Part shown: piece after piece, positions 12,081 to 24,300 of the stretch
Numbering within the stretch: position 1 is the first letter of the stretch
Layout: each line of letters opens with the position of its first letter
Source of the DNA: Volvox africanus
Lineage: Eukaryota; Chlorophyta; Chlorophyceae; Chlamydomonadales; Volvocaceae
Assembly (NCBI GenBank): GCA_030268105.1
Contig: BSDZ01000009.1
Location: 1,187,501 to 1,251,500 of the forward strand
Direction of reading: 5' to 3'
Length of the DNA stretch: 64,000 nt
The notes under the pieces: model-generated
Databases searched by the model: none
What the model was told of the DNA's origin: nothing
What the model saw: the letters and a program-made list of their open reading frames with translations, nothing else
Made by a program: the position numbers and the translations under genes

Positions 12081-12890
12081 GCAGCTGTTGAACGTCTTAC
12101 GGCGCGAGCAGCTCTACGCAAAGCAGTCCAAGTCCTCCTGGGCCCTTTCCCAGGTGGAGTACTTTGGACATATGGTGCCTGCTGATGGCATCCACATGGA
12201 TTCTCGTAAGACTGCTGCTGTACACCACTAGCCAGCCCCGACGTCCCTGGTCTCACCAATTACTTCCATAAGTTCATCTCCGGGTACTCTGCCGTTGCAG
12301 TTCCTCTCATGTCACTCACTTGCAAAGACACATTCCAGTCACTTGACGCTTGGACGTCTGAATGCCAAGCTGCGTTCGATGCGATTAAGCATGCTATTGC
12401 TGATGATGTTGTGCTGCACTTCCCTGACTATTCCTTGCTTTTTCATGTCAACCTCATCTCTGATGCCTCGCTGCAAGGATCTGGGGCCCTTCTGTTGCGG
12501 AATGGGCGTCCAATTGCATTCACCAGTAGGAAGTTCTCGCCTGTGGAGTGGAGCGACACTAATGGTGCAAGAGCTCATGGTTATGATTCATGCGCTGCGT
12601 GAATGGTGTTGCTACCTGGAGGGGCATCCCTTCACGGTAAAGACGGACCATAAGCCCTTGGCCTTTTTTCAGGGTGTTCCTACCCTTAACAGCCGCCAGG
12701 CGCATTGGTTGGAATTCAGGGCACGTTTTGACTTCACCTGGGAGTATCTTGCCTATGCATTGAGCGGCAATCCATCCCTGCATGCTGTAATCCTCGCTGT
12801 GGTCACATGGCACCAATCAGCGACCTCTGAGGTCACTGTCTCAGGCTTTGCACAGTGCATGGTGCAGGAGTGTGTCTCTGACTGAATCTA
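11780..12890 (+). mobile_element. Ty3/gypsy-type RT-RNase H remnant, plus strand
   Basis: The polymerase of a Ty3/gypsy LTR retrotransposon would copy the element's RNA to DNA. This copy is broken. Reading along: the RT finger region (DDLLDKLCGSAYFSSIDLQQ), GYNQIRI, TPFGYLEF, then a frame change near 11,920, the FQAVIDRMF block, another frame change near 12,005, and the YLDDILIYSKT catalytic motif. Next come the HMVPADGIHMD region, a stop at 12,229, and an RNase H domain from about 12,300 with F.SDASLQGSGALLLRNGRPIAF and, after another frame change, VKTDHKPLAFFQG.P.LNSRQAHWLEF. Homology ends at about 12,885 with no integrase, so the element is 3'-truncated. At least three frameshifts or stops show it is inactive. 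Confidence 0.85.
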
Positions 12891-12973
12891 GCCCAGAAAA
12901 CCTGAAGATGGTACTGGTCAAATTCTCTAAAGGGTAAACTGTTGGGTGCAACCTTGACGCTGACTAACACACA

Positions 12974-14345
12974 TTAGTAAAAACACTGTAAAATCACTAC
13001 GGGATCTTTGAGGTCTTTCTCGAAGCACCCACAATCCCCAATATCCTTAGCAGCTTCTAAAACCTCTAAGAGCCTATCCGGGCCCCAGACCTGGGCTCCA
13101 TAGGAGAGAATCAATCTGATTTGAGGATCAAAACACCTTAACCCAATCCTGGGAAGCCAAAGACCCTGCCTTCGCAGCTTATTGATAAGTGCATGCATAG
13201 CCCGCTGCCCTACGTTTAATAGCTCCTTGGTGCACGAGACAGAAGAAGTATTCGTCCCATAGTAGATGCCCCCAAATAGCGTGCTTGATCCACCACGTCA
13301 ATCTGCGTATAAGTGTTGTATCACTCCCAAACTGGTGGTAGTGATAACTACTGGCTGATAGGAAAGTCAGAGCATAGGTAACCAGCTCAGTATGGCAAGC
13401 CACCGTCAAGAGTTGCAGTCTCTTTGGAAGAGAATACATGAATATTTCTTAGGGAAATATATATGATCAACCGTGGAACTCAACGTAACGTTTTTTTAAT
13501 GTAATCAGTTTGTTATTGGAAGCAGTTCATTGTGTTGCTCTAGGATGTGGCACTTGATACTACTACTCGCTCATTTGCTACCGAGATTTAACTCAAGATC
13601 CTCCCAATCAAAGGCCTTTTCAATGACAGATATAGAACGGTGAAGAGGTCCTCAAACGTCTACAATGCCGATCCAGCAAATGATGCAAAACAAACATATA
13701 ATGATTAAGAGATAATAATAACCTGCTTATTGTTAATAATTAAAGTTTTACTAACTACCGTTTCCATTTTCCCATCGCGCATTTGAATTACGAATTTGGT
13801 CTCAGCTGCCAACCACCAATACTAACCACCCTCCCGAATAACTTGACGGTAAGTCCATAACCTGTATGGACTGGGCCTCCTACCGACTGAATGGTAAGAG
13901 GTGGAACACCTGGTTCCTGGTTCACTGATTTTCCGGTTGTTGTGGTGATTTCTGAAGGTCACACCCGATTCAAGGCCCTATGGCATCTCAAGTACGACCT
14001 GGTCTGCGATACTGTATAATCAGGCTCTGGCACAACAATCGGTATCTTTCGATGCTACCCTTCATTGGGTAACATATACAACACCTTGTAGTAGTTGAGA
14101 GCCGCAAAGGCCTCTCGTGATGCTGACAGAGTGCTTCTGCACCTTGATATTATGGTGTGTGGGCTGTACGTGTATGAATACTACAGTCCACCTATTTTTC
14201 CAAAAGCCTCCTTCATATGTAGAGCAGGCCTTATTACCTTCACCCCACAGGCTAAGACGACTCTCAAGCAGGAAAGCATACATCTTGGCCATGGCACTGC
14301 CAACTGCTAATCCATGATGAGTTACCCATATCTCCCATATCACCC
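12974..14345 (-). mobile_element. L1-type non-LTR retroelement RT remnant
   Basis: Read on the minus strand from about 14,345, the segment HHGLAVGSAMAKMYAFLLESRLS resembles the start of the RT domain of L1-clade LINEs of volvocine algae, followed by EGGFWKNR.TV. After about 600 bp of decayed sequence, 13,439-13,180 (IKHAIWGHLLWDEYFF) and 13,198-12,974 (INKLRRQGLWLPRIGLRCFDP.IRLILSYGAQVWGP) match the RT thumb and C-terminal region of the same class. Stops and frame changes separate the blocks. The endonuclease-to-RT spacer may continue up to about 14,950. The element is dead. Confidence 0.7.
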
Positions 14346-14944
14346 GTTTTGTGGATAGGGGTTAAAGCTGACACTTCTAATAGAGCAGGAAAATCGCCTA
14401 GGAGCCCTAGGATTTCTTTTGCATTTATCCACCAATGCTTGAGAAATGTTGATGTGATAATTCTCCTTGGCTTCCCGCCTCAACCTCTGATACCTGGTAA
14501 GCAATCGGCTAAACTTACCTTAAACCTTAGCACTTGGGTCATCCAAACTACCGTTCAACTGCACCTGGCTTTTTGGCACCAGCACACTCCGGGTTCCACC
14601 GGGGAGCGTCCCCATCATTACAAATAAATACCTGCATGGCTTTAGTTGGTGGGTCATGCTCTTTACGGGCTTTATTGAGAGCTATGGACAGCAAGCAATA
14701 AGAGCATGTATCTCTGAGTTAATATCCGCCAAATTGTTTAGGCCCAATCGGAAAATGTCCAGTTTCCTGATCATCCTGGATATTAGTCTTAGATACCCCA
14801 GGATACTACAGAGCATCAATTGCCTCAGTGCTACTGCGGTAACTACCAAGCTTGACTGTGACAGAAATCACCTGCTGCAGGATAGAACTCTCGTCACTTT
14901 CAAAGAACTTCAAAGGATGGGACCAACAACGTGCAGCCATGTGA
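14346..14944 (-). mobile_element. Probable continuation of the L1-type remnant, strongly decayed
   Basis: On the minus strand several short blocks joined by stops read like the linker between endonuclease and RT of L1-type elements (for example a WNPEC block). There is no intact frame and the assignment rests mainly on position next to the RT start. Confidence 0.35.
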
Positions 14945-15352
14945 TTAGCTACGACGTTGCTGATTGACCCCTGGTCTACAGCAACGGTTGAACATGGTAT
15001 CCATTCCAGGGCCTTCCCGCCTGATGGCTTCGGTGATAATGCCGCGCATATCAGCGAGATGCTCTTCGGGAACGTAGGCGTGCAGCCTGTCTTCGTCCAT
15101 CGCTTTGGCGATGCCCCCCTGGCTATCCTCCTGTATCCTCGCGCTAAGCTTGGCGTGCTCTTTGCGCAAGCTCTCGAGCTGCTGCACCAGGGTGCTGAAC
15201 TTCTGCTCGTTGTGCGAGCTAAACTGCGTCGGACAATCTGGCGTCGGACATTTTATGACCATTTCCTTGTTTGTCTCCTTGTTGCAAGTCATATAAGACT
15301 GCCAGAGGAAGTAAGATGGCCCAGGAGGGGCCGGGCGCTTTGCTGACTTCAA
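14945..15352 (-). pseudogene. Small open frame, probably retroelement ORF1/gag-like
   Basis: A 135-codon minus-strand frame contains a Cys-rich piece (IKCPTPDCPTQF) followed by a coiled-coil-like helix (FSTLVQQLESLRKEHAKLSARIQE) and a basic C-terminus. Cys-rich plus coiled coil is what retroelement ORF1/gag proteins often look like, and it sits among retroelement debris, but I recognise no specific family. Its 5' end overlaps one copy of a 45-bp repeat. Confidence 0.4.
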
Positions 15353-15590
15353 TAGGTTGTCAGCCCCGAGCGCAAGAGCGCGGCTGGCCGAGGGGGCGCC
15401 AGTTCGATTCCCAAAGTTTGTTAACCATTCCGGCAGGGTAGCCGGGACGAGGCAGTCAGGTAGAGAACGTGAGAATCGGCGGAGTATCGCTCACGGGGGG
15501 GTGTTGGAGTATGAGCAACACTCATATACGAAAGAATATCAGAACAAGTAATACGGCTCAGGAGGGGCCGGTCTGTTTGCTGACTTAATA
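15305..15590. repeat. Pair of imperfect direct repeats of about 45 bp, possible LTR ends
   Basis: A block containing CAGGAGGGGCCGG followed by a TTTGCTGACTT motif occurs at about 15,308-15,353 and again at about 15,545-15,590. The piece before the second copy contains TGTTGGAGTATGAGCAACAC. On the minus strand this ends in ..CCAACA, the TG..CA boundary expected of an LTR. The interval may be a degraded LTR/leader region belonging to the neighbouring minus-strand frame. Confidence 0.45.
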
Positions 15591-15599
15591 CTCCTATCT

Positions 15600-16272
15600 T
15601 CCTAGACCACTTTGTTAAAGGTCTTGTCTATGGACTCTCTTATCTGTCCAATCTGCTTGTTGAAGTTGAGGCAAACGCCGGACGATGTAAGCTCTTCGTC
15701 CATTGCCGCCATTACCGCTGGTCCGGTTGAGGTTGATGCTTCAGCGTTGGAATCCTGTCTAACCTCTTGAAGACGTTCAGCTATTTGCTTATTTATTAAT
15801 TACGGCGTATCAGGTGATCCACCTACGCGTTTGGCACCAGCTTTGCGCATTTCATAATTCAACACTCAACACTCAATTCAGTAAGTTCACTAGCTCGCCG
15901 CAAACCGTACAATAACTCGACACAGTTACACGTCGGCATCCAAATTTCTGCAGCAAGCATCATAAATATGTATCTGGAGTCAAAGGTGAACATTTAGAAA
16001 AGCTGGTAGCATGCCGTGTATAAATACCGACTATACGACAGTTTCCGCCGGATCAAATTTCCGCAACCAGTCCTCCTTTCCAAGTTAATCAGGCCAAAAG
16101 TCCGCAATGATCGAGAGGATATTATAATTTTATAGTTATAGTTCACATCTCATAATTCGTAGCGTGGCATCTCGCGTAGGTCTCTCGGCTTACTGGTTTC
16201 TCTATGACATGGCAACAGTGTTCTTTGTTGGACGAAATATTGTCTAGCTGCCAATTTCTTCAGTAATCTCTT
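15600..16272. other. AT-richer intergenic stretch
   Basis: No gene-like frame, RNA gene or repeat was recognised. It separates the retroelement debris from the aminotransferase gene and should contain that gene's promoter. Confidence 0.35.
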
Positions 16273-19200
16273 ATGAATTGTACGGTCGATCGTGTCATTT
16301 TTCTTGAAGATGGCGTCCTGGACATATGCTGCAAGCTCTCGCCACAACAAGTCCTACTTAGGCACAGAGATGGAGTTTATACGACTGTCCTTATTACACC
16401 GGACGGCATGCTTGTTGACTGGGACCTCCATCGAAATCGCCTACTCCGGTACGGCACGATTTGCTGCTTTCACATGTTCAGGGCAGCGGAGAATAGCACC
16501 AAGACACACCCAAAAGTTACTTTAAGCATATCTCTAGCGAAATCAGTTTTCGTGTGACAGGGGAATTACAATCCTCAACAAACGGCCATCGCGACCTTTC
16601 CAGTCGTTCCTTTCCTCACTCGATACGCAGGTGCGCAGGCGTGTAGAAAGATTGAGGTTATACTTACACGGTTTCAAAAGGACACAGTGGGGTGGGGAGT
16701 GGGGGTGGGGTGGGGAGCCAGGGCAGGAATGCGCAGAGATGGCTAAAGAGGTGGCAGAGCGGGACACAGCATTGGAGCGGGACAGGGTGCGGCCGGAAGA
16801 GATTGTCCAGGTTGACGGATAGGAGCGATTATGTGTTCTGGGGCCGCACAGGAATCCAACGACTCTGTGTATCCGTTGAGGGTTGTAACTTTGCTGCGGA
16901 AGAAGCCTGAACCCTGAAGGCGAACCGCAGTATCGTCCCTCAGATCGCAACCCGAAAACCTCAGTGCATCATGTCATCTTGCAAAGCTTATCAGCCCAGC
17001 CCGGTCGGAAACAAGCTGCGACAGCGACACATGCGGCCTATTCCGAAGACTTGCGACGCCGACTTGGAGAATGGCGGATGTAATGCATTCTATAAAATTG
17101 TATTACAATAATGCACTACAATATACACATACATACGCCTACATAACTTAACATAGATGACATAACATAACGCAACACCCGTACATACATATGCCTACGG
17201 CCACACGAACAGCGTTCATGCGTCCCTCTCTTAACCCTAGCTGTTGTCTTTATACCACTGCCATTGCCCATTGGCATAAACTTGCACAGGGGTCCTCGCT
17301 GTCTGAGTTCTTCAGCAGTCAGGTGGTCCCAGCTGTGAAAACCACATTGTCAGCGTTCTACGGGGAAGAGCCGGCCGCCGCCACCCAGCCGCCAAGTCAC
17401 CAGCAGGTAGATTTGTCACAGCTGGCCGGTCCCTCCCCAGCACCGCCGCGCGCCGTACTTTCGGCCAATATATGATACCTCCGATATTGTGTGTCCGCAG
17501 CTCCATCAGAAGGGGCTTCAATCGTTGGAGTCAGAATTGCCAAAGCATTTAAGAGACCCACGGGACGGTTTGAGCCTTGCGTCATCATCAGTGCTACCAA
17601 CACCCGCGGTGCATTTCCTGTAGGGACATAGGTTTTCGGAAAACGTTAGTTATGAAAAGTGAATCACGATAGAACACATATCCCAAAAGCAACACCGCCA
17701 GTACACAACAACAACAACAACAACAACGACGACGACGACGACGACGCCAGTAAACTTGACTTGGGTTGCCACGATGTTCCCGTTGATGAACTGGATCGAA
17801 ATTGGTAATGGCGTTAACCACATGACATCACTCGCTTGTTACGCCTCGATCCCGCCAAAACCACACACCCAAACTCTCTCCCCCAAATCCCGAGCAACAT
17901 CATCAGGGGCCTCAACCCACACATGCCATGCTGGTAGTCTGCATCCCTCCAGCAACCACCTCTGGAACGGACGCTCGGGGCACCGACAACAGCGCTGACC
18001 CCACAGACAAGCTGACTGAGGCAACGTCCTCCACCTCCGTCGTGAGCTCCTCTCCAACACCAGGATCAGGCCTTGCAGTACTTGACGGACGCACGACTGG
18101 GTATGATTGCGTACATCAGGGAGGTGGAGGTGGAGGTGGAGGTGGAGGTGGAGGTGGAGGTGGAGGTGGTGAAGTCTCCGGGGCTGACCTTAACAACCCT
18201 GATGGACCCCAGCGTTCCCAAGCGTACGTCTCCATTGTTGTGTACTGCAAGGCAGTGCAACCGCCGCCGTACGGGCCGGATCACGGTGTACAGGTACGGA
18301 TGCCGTAGTTTCATCCTGTATATGGTACGGTACTGAGACCCCAGAGCGGTTAGGGGTTAAAAGTTCGGTTTGCGGTCCTTGACGGAAGATGTACGTCGGG
18401 GAGGGGACGTGTGTCTGCTGCCGTATTCACCTCTGTCTGTACCGCAGCTCTCCCGTCATCGAAGAAGGCGACGCAGCCCCCCTCATGGCCCCAGGCGAAT
18501 GTGCAATCAAAGGATTGAGACCCCTCCGCATTCAGTTGGCCGCCCCGTGGAGGGCGGGCGATCAGGCCAAAGCTCTTCATCTCCCACATCGCATCGTGCG
18601 GTTTTCACATTTGTACTCATGGGACACACGAACCCGTGCGCGGCTGAGCATGTGCACCCCGCATCTCCTCCGGGAATTCCCCTCCTGGTTTAGTTGCTAA
18701 CTGGGCCCTTCGGCCGCATTGCATTTTTGGTGCGCACCCACCCCTTTTCTACCCATTGTACACCACCTGTGTCCTCCTCATGTGCATTTCCGCTTGAATG
18801 GTATATGTTTACATGCTTATTTACACGGTGGTATGTACACACGCACGGTACGGGACTGCCGTACGCAGGCGGCGGTGATGGGACGACCCCGCAGCCTGCC
18901 GGGTGCTAAGGCGAGCAGCTGGGTGGAGGAGCGGCGGCTGTACGAGGAGCGCAAGCCGCCGGAGGCATCGGAGGTGCGGCTGCAGCTGTCACCAGGACGT
19001 AACGGGGCCATTGGGGGGTTTGTGGTTTTCGGGTTCTCATCGGGTTTAGATGTGTTAATCGAGTGAAACACAACAACTTGACTGCCTGACACATTGGTTT
19101 AAGTAGTTGCCGGATGCTGATACCCAGCCTCCTTGCCTGTGCATCAGGTCCTGCTTTCAGATGCGGATGGCCGAATCCTGGAGGGCCTCGTGACCAACTT

Positions 19201-19728
19201 CTGTGTCATCTCCACTGCCGCCTCCACCACACCCTCCACCACCCAAGAGGAGGAGGAGGAGGAGGAGGAGATGGTGTTGCGGGTGTGCGGGCCGCAGGCG
19301 GACGCTGCCCTTCCCGGAGTGGTTCAGACGCGGGTGGTGGAGGCGGCCCAGCGACTGGGACTGCGAGTGGTTCCGGAGCCACCCCTGGCTGTGGAGCGAC
19401 ATTCCTGGAGAGAGGCTTTCATCAGCAACTGGTTGGTAGTGGGTGCGCAGTGTTCTCCGCGAATCTTAAATAAAACAAGCAGCTGGTGAATACTACAAGA
19501 AGGGCCACGAAGACGTCTTGATTACCGGACGAGTCAGGATGTGACGGGCGCGGCATAACTTTCGTGCGGCCTGGTGTTGGGCCCCTCTTTCGGGTCCAGC
19601 AGGGAGGGCATCCTCGTGCGATTGGGGTGCCGCCGCAGGTCCAAAGCCGCAGCCTGAGGCGCCAGCAGAGATCAGCTGCATCACCGCAGCTATGTATTAT
19701 TTTCCGATGGCCTTCCGGTGCGCTTTAA
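16273..19728 (+). CDS. Class-IV PLP-dependent aminotransferase-like protein
   Basis: Class-IV aminotransferase-fold enzymes (branched-chain aminotransferase, D-amino-acid aminotransferase, aminodeoxychorismate lyase) use PLP. Exon 1 starts at ATG 16273 and carries GVYTTVLITPDGMLVDWDLHRNRLLR, the N-terminal block of the fold. Later exons: about 17,287-17,406 (a helix SSLSEFFSSQVVPAV), about 17,910-18,293 (MLVVCIPP.., then YGPDHGVQ), 18,869-18,973 (VMGRPRSLPGAKASSWVEER, whose Lys is the likely PLP lysine), and 19,148-19,431 (VLLSDADGRILEGLVTNF, ending in WREAFISN). A final exon 19,653-19,728 with TAA is a weaker guess. The join KPPEASE-VLLSDADGR is phase-perfect and matches the family. The link between exons 1 and 2 does not close in phase, so a short exon is missing from the model. 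A Gly-rich insert and an EEEEEEE run interrupt the fold. The substrate cannot be read from sequence. Confidence 0.75.
17707..17750 (+). repeat. CAA/CGA trinucleotide repeat in an aminotransferase intron
   Basis: About seven CAA units run directly into about six CGA units. It is intronic by the current model. Confidence 0.75.
18120..18171 (+). repeat. GGAGGT hexanucleotide repeat, possibly coding
   Basis: Eight or so GGAGGT units lie within the aminotransferase exon. The conserved frame reads Gly-Gly repeats; the next frame reads Val-Glu repeats. The tract may instead sit in a small unrecognised intron between 18,064 and about 18,205. Confidence 0.75.
19245..19272 (+). repeat. GAG repeat coding poly-Glu
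   Basis: Eight consecutive GAG codons interrupt the aminotransferase fold between LEGLVTNFCVIS and the MVLRVCGPQADAALPGVV block, a typical surface-loop expansion. Confidence 0.8.
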
Positions 19729-21399
19729 TGACATGGCCCCTCCTCGCCTTGGCTTCAGCGCCCTGACACGTTAACTTTTAATTGCATCCATGCTTTATCC
19801 GAATTTCCATCGTATTTCACGCGCTCTTGCTGCACCCTCCCTGCTTTGAACCTGCCGTCCATCGGCTCTTCAGCATAAAGCGCATTCAGCCACTCCGCCG
19901 AGTGACCTGTCCACCAGGTGGGTGATACATACCTTCCTGGGGGAGGGCGGCCGCAAACGACAACAATCGAATATGTATGCAATCCTTGGGTCGTATATTT
20001 ATATGTCAAATATAATATGTAATCTTATCTATTGGGATAAGGTGCTGCCGTGTTGGGCAGTTCGGGGAACCCACGCGACTTCCGTGATTTGCACTCCAGC
20101 TTAGCGTACTGCGCCAAGCCACCTTACTGGAAAGAGCAATTTGCCCCATTTTGTTGGGGGCACCTAGCTTGTGATTATTATAATATGTTGTGCAACAGTG
20201 TGCTTAGGCGCAGGGTGCTGAGTGCTGGCTCTTTGATATATATGTATATATATCAATGAATACATAGGGTTTAATCAATCCGCTGTCAATACACCACAGG
20301 CAATGCTTGGGGGGCTGATCCTTGGGATTATTGGCTGCCGTACACGGCGGGTAGGTATACCACTGCACTACTGCGGGAGCTGGAGCTGATCGAAGAAAGG
20401 ATCCCCTGGAGAGACCTGTAGTGCTGCTCCTGCTGTAGAGCATGCTGCTGCTGTTGCTGTTGACAATTACAGTGTTGCTGATCCTGATGCTGATGTCGGC
20501 TTTGCTCTGACCACCCATAGCGTAATAGCTAGAGGTCACTGTCCAACATATACCCATCAAGCAAGCGAACAGCATCTCATATATATCATGCCAGCGGAAT
20601 TATGAATGGAATGGCAGTTGTGTACGGCGGTTGTGTAGGTCATCGGGGATAAGCCCATAGAGGTGTACGTGCAGAGTGGGCATGTGCACGATGCGAGTGA
20701 TGATGACCCTGGACAGACACGGTGCCACCAAGTGCGGTATTTATATCTGGGTTGCCAAGGATGCCTACCTGCATATCAGTACAGCTTGATGCCAAACTGG
20801 ATTCTTTTGACTGCCTTAACGTATGCATCGTGGCATGCAAAACGTGCTGTATATGCAGTTAGAATGGTGTTGCATACAAGGTACCAAAAGTTTTTGTCCG
20901 TGTAGGTGTAGTGGGACTACACTCATTGTAAGCACAAGTCAGGCATTACCTTGACAGCGTGTGAGTGCTCAGGGGGGCCCTTCATAGCGAGCACTTGATG
21001 TGTATCGCATGGGGTCCTCCTCCCAGTTTGTGCCACTGCGTTTATGTGACGGCACATGTGCTCGAAAGGACATGCACACAGGTCTGCTGAATGCCTTGGA
21101 GGATCAATGGTATGATCATGCACGAAGTGCCCTGCATTGCTATGCTGGGTATTCATTATCAGCGGGTAGCCTGGGTCCTTCAGTGCTCGATTCACTGGAT
21201 CTAATTTCCGGAACCCATCCTCCTATCCATGCTAGTCGGGACCTGCTACTGTCTCAGGCGACCTCCCCTGAGAGATCCCCAACCGGACACGCACTTAAAC
21301 TCGGGTTACAAGCAGACGTGAAGGGCAACTGACAACTGGCAACACACATTCTACACAGGCACCACGAGGGTTAACAGGGTTATAGCCGTGTCTACTCCT
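19729..21399. other. Convergent intergenic region (aminotransferase 3' flank and ASCC3 3' flank)
   Basis: The aminotransferase and ASCC3 genes are transcribed toward each other here. A TGTAA at 20,018-20,022 (plus) could end the first transcript. TTACA at 21,306-21,310, read as TGTAA on the minus strand, lies about 90 bases beyond the ASCC3 stop and is a good candidate signal. The middle part, 20,050-21,290, has several open frames of 60-120 codons on both strands but none with recognisable motifs, and I do not call a gene. Confidence 0.4.
21306..21310 (-). terminator. Candidate polyadenylation signal TGTAA (ASCC3)
   Basis: TTACA on the plus strand, TGTAA on the ASCC3 strand, about 90 bases beyond the stop at 21,400. 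Confidence 0.5.
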
Positions 21400-24300
21400 C
21401 TACCCGCAGGGGGGCTCATCGTCATACAGCCCCTGTTGCTGCTGTGGCGCTTCGCATCTGCTGCTCCGAACGTTGACGGCAGCACTGCCGCGCCTTCTGT
21501 CACCCCGCTGCGGCAGCGCATCCGCTCCCTCGTTCCCCTCCACGTCATCAACAATCAGCTCCCGCCCTCGGACGGTGAAGCCGAAGGTTTCCTCAGGTAG
21601 TCTGAGGGAGGAGCCACCGCTGGTGCTGGTGCCGCTGCCACCCGCCGGTCGCGCGGCATCATCATCCGCGCCACTGCCGCCGCCACCGCCACGGCGTTGC
21701 GACTGTCGCTGCCGCTGTGGCAGCACCACCGCACCCGCACCCTCAGTTGGGCCGTCACCGGCCCCAAGGTCCACCTCATTGTGGATACGTCCGGCGTCGT
21801 CGCCACCGCCGCCAACACCCGACCCATCAGACGTCCGGCGCAAATACGACGTTGACGACGGCGCAGCAGCTTCGAATGACGAATCCGTCCGACGGCTTCG
21901 ATGGCGGCCACCCCTGGAGGGCTCCTGGTCCGTCAACGAGTACGTCAATACATCTGCGGCGTTCGCCTGCTCGTCCAGTACGATGTCGTATTGTTGGTCC
22001 AGTCCAAGGTACGAATCGCTCAGCAGGTAGACAGTGACGCGGCGCAATGTGACGCCGGCGCCGTTGTGAGTGGGCAGTCGCAGCCGTACGGTCGCCCGGC
22101 CCTCCAGCCCCACTCTCCGCAGCGCCAGGAGCTCCCGAGTGGACGTGTCTCCTACCACTACATACCAGCCCTCCTCTTTCACCTGAAAGACAGGGAGAGG
22201 AGAAAACACACAACAAGGACAATAACCATAACCATAACCACCACGTCAGCTCCCGCACTTTACTTCATGCATGTACTCTTCTCTATTTGGAAGAGATGGA
22301 GAAGCCCCATGAGGTGGGGCGAGGAAAATGAACATCAAACAGGATTCTGAACTAATTTACTGACCACTACTGCATATGCTTCCTGGAGCAGGTAACTGCT
22401 CCAATTAAGCGTGCCTAGGCAGCGGAGAGCCACCTCCTAGTGAGTGGATGCAGTCATCCGGAGCCCCACACACACGCACTACTTCTTAAAACATTCTGGA
22501 CATCATTGGTATCGTTGCTATGGCCGCCCTCCCTTCTCACTTTTCCTTGCTACCGCTACTGCTGCGAAAGTCCGCTACCGTACATGGAAATCCCCCTCCC
22601 CCCTCCCCCCTCCCCCCTCCCCAGAGCGTTACCTTCGGGAATCGTGGAGCGTAGACTCGCGGTCGTCCAGCTCGCTTATCCGCTGTCCTCACCCGACTAA
22701 GCTCCAAATCCACATCCCATTCCTCCACCACCTCCACGTCACCGCCTCCGCTGTTTCCCCGTACGCCCACCACATCAATGTCCTCCCCACTGTCGCCACC
22801 GCCACGACGAACACGCAGCAGCCTAGGCGATCGCCCCGCCGTAAGCGCCACCACCGGCAGCCTGTCGCACACTGAAACCACTTCTCGGGCACGGGGGGTC
22901 CCGAGCAGCCGAACCAATAGCCCCTCGGCAGCAGCTCGGCGGCTGCCGCTGCCGCTGCCGCCGCCATCAGTGCCAGTGCCGTCCGTCCCTGCCAGCGCTT
23001 CCACCAGCTGCGGCAGGCAGATGAACCCCGCCTCCTCCAGCGCCTCCACCTCTTCAGGACCCAGATGCGGGAGAGACAGAAGGCTGCTGTCGTCGATCCA
23101 CCGGCCCTTGATGAGAAAGTGAGGGAAGATACGAATGCGAAGGAAAAGGGGAGGAAAGGAAAGGAAAGGAAGGGATGGGGAAACGCGGCCGGGAAGGGTT
23201 TGCATGTTGGTGTGGCCGAGCATATCCTTCAACAAGACGCGATTTCTTGAAACGATGCTATTGAGTAGGGTTGCGGTTATAAGGAGCTATGGAGGAAAGG
23301 AGTGCTGTCAAGGGGCGCAATCCCAGACCCATGACCATCTCCCTGGAGTCATTCCCCGAGCACATCACCTCCAGCTCCCTCACTCCCTCCAGCTCCCTCA
23401 CTCCCTCCAGCTCCCTCACTCCCTCCAGCTCCCTCACTCCCTCCAGCTCCCTCACTCCCTCCAGCTCCCTCACTCCCTCCAGCTCCCTCACTCCCTCCAG
23501 CTTCTTCACATCCAACATCCCCACCTGCGTCACACTCTGGTTGAGGTTGATGGCCCCCAGCGCGGTGTCCAGCCAGCCGCCGTGAGCAGCCATATCGATA
23601 ATGGCTTGCAGCAGGCGGGCGCAGTTGTCCAGAACCGATTTGGTATCCGTCAGGTAGTCGGCGATGGGGGGCGGCAGCCGGGACAGATGGGCCTCCCGGG
23701 GTAGTGAGGTGGAGGGTGAGGGGGCCACATGAAGGGTAGGGAGGGTGAAGGGACATGAAAGGGGAAATGTCAGAATTGAGATTCACAATGGAACGGGGGA
23801 CGGGAGAAGCGGCGTGGCTACGGAGTGGCACGGAAGTGGGCGACCCCAAAGGGGGGTCATAACCTGAACCCGAACGGGGAAACAACAAGGCGATGACGAA
23901 CACGTGTGTGTAATCCGGGGGCTTCTGGTCTCACGGCACAAGGGGAATAGGGTTGCCCCTCACGTCTGGTTGACGACGTATTAAAATCTCACGGCTGGGT
24001 GGGTGGAAGCGCAGGGGAAAACACACACACACACACGGTATTTGTGTTGTGGGCAACTCTCCTCTTAACAAGGAGAGGTTAGTTCGTGAATAAAGTAGTT
24101 TGACCCCAGTCCCGCGCCGCCGGGTTATACCTGCAACAGGAGATTAGCCTTCGTGTGCGGGTCGTCGGCGGTTCGGCTGTCTGGTGGGAAGCGCACCCCC
24201 CGGGACATGGCGGCATTGATCTTGTCCTCATTGTGACGCACCGGCAGCTCGTCAAACTCCGACACACAGCACAGTGCCTTTGGATCCGCAGGTAAGGGTT

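Noticed and set aside
15375..15430. tRNA-like motifs (TGGCCGAGG and GTTCGATTCC)
   Set aside because: They resemble A and B boxes but are too close together and no cloverleaf forms; not a tRNA, and weak evidence for a SINE.
21473..22258. Plus-strand open frames antisense to the ASCC3 C-terminal exon
   Set aside because: Shadow frames of a GC-rich exon; the minus strand encodes the recognised Sec63-unit end.
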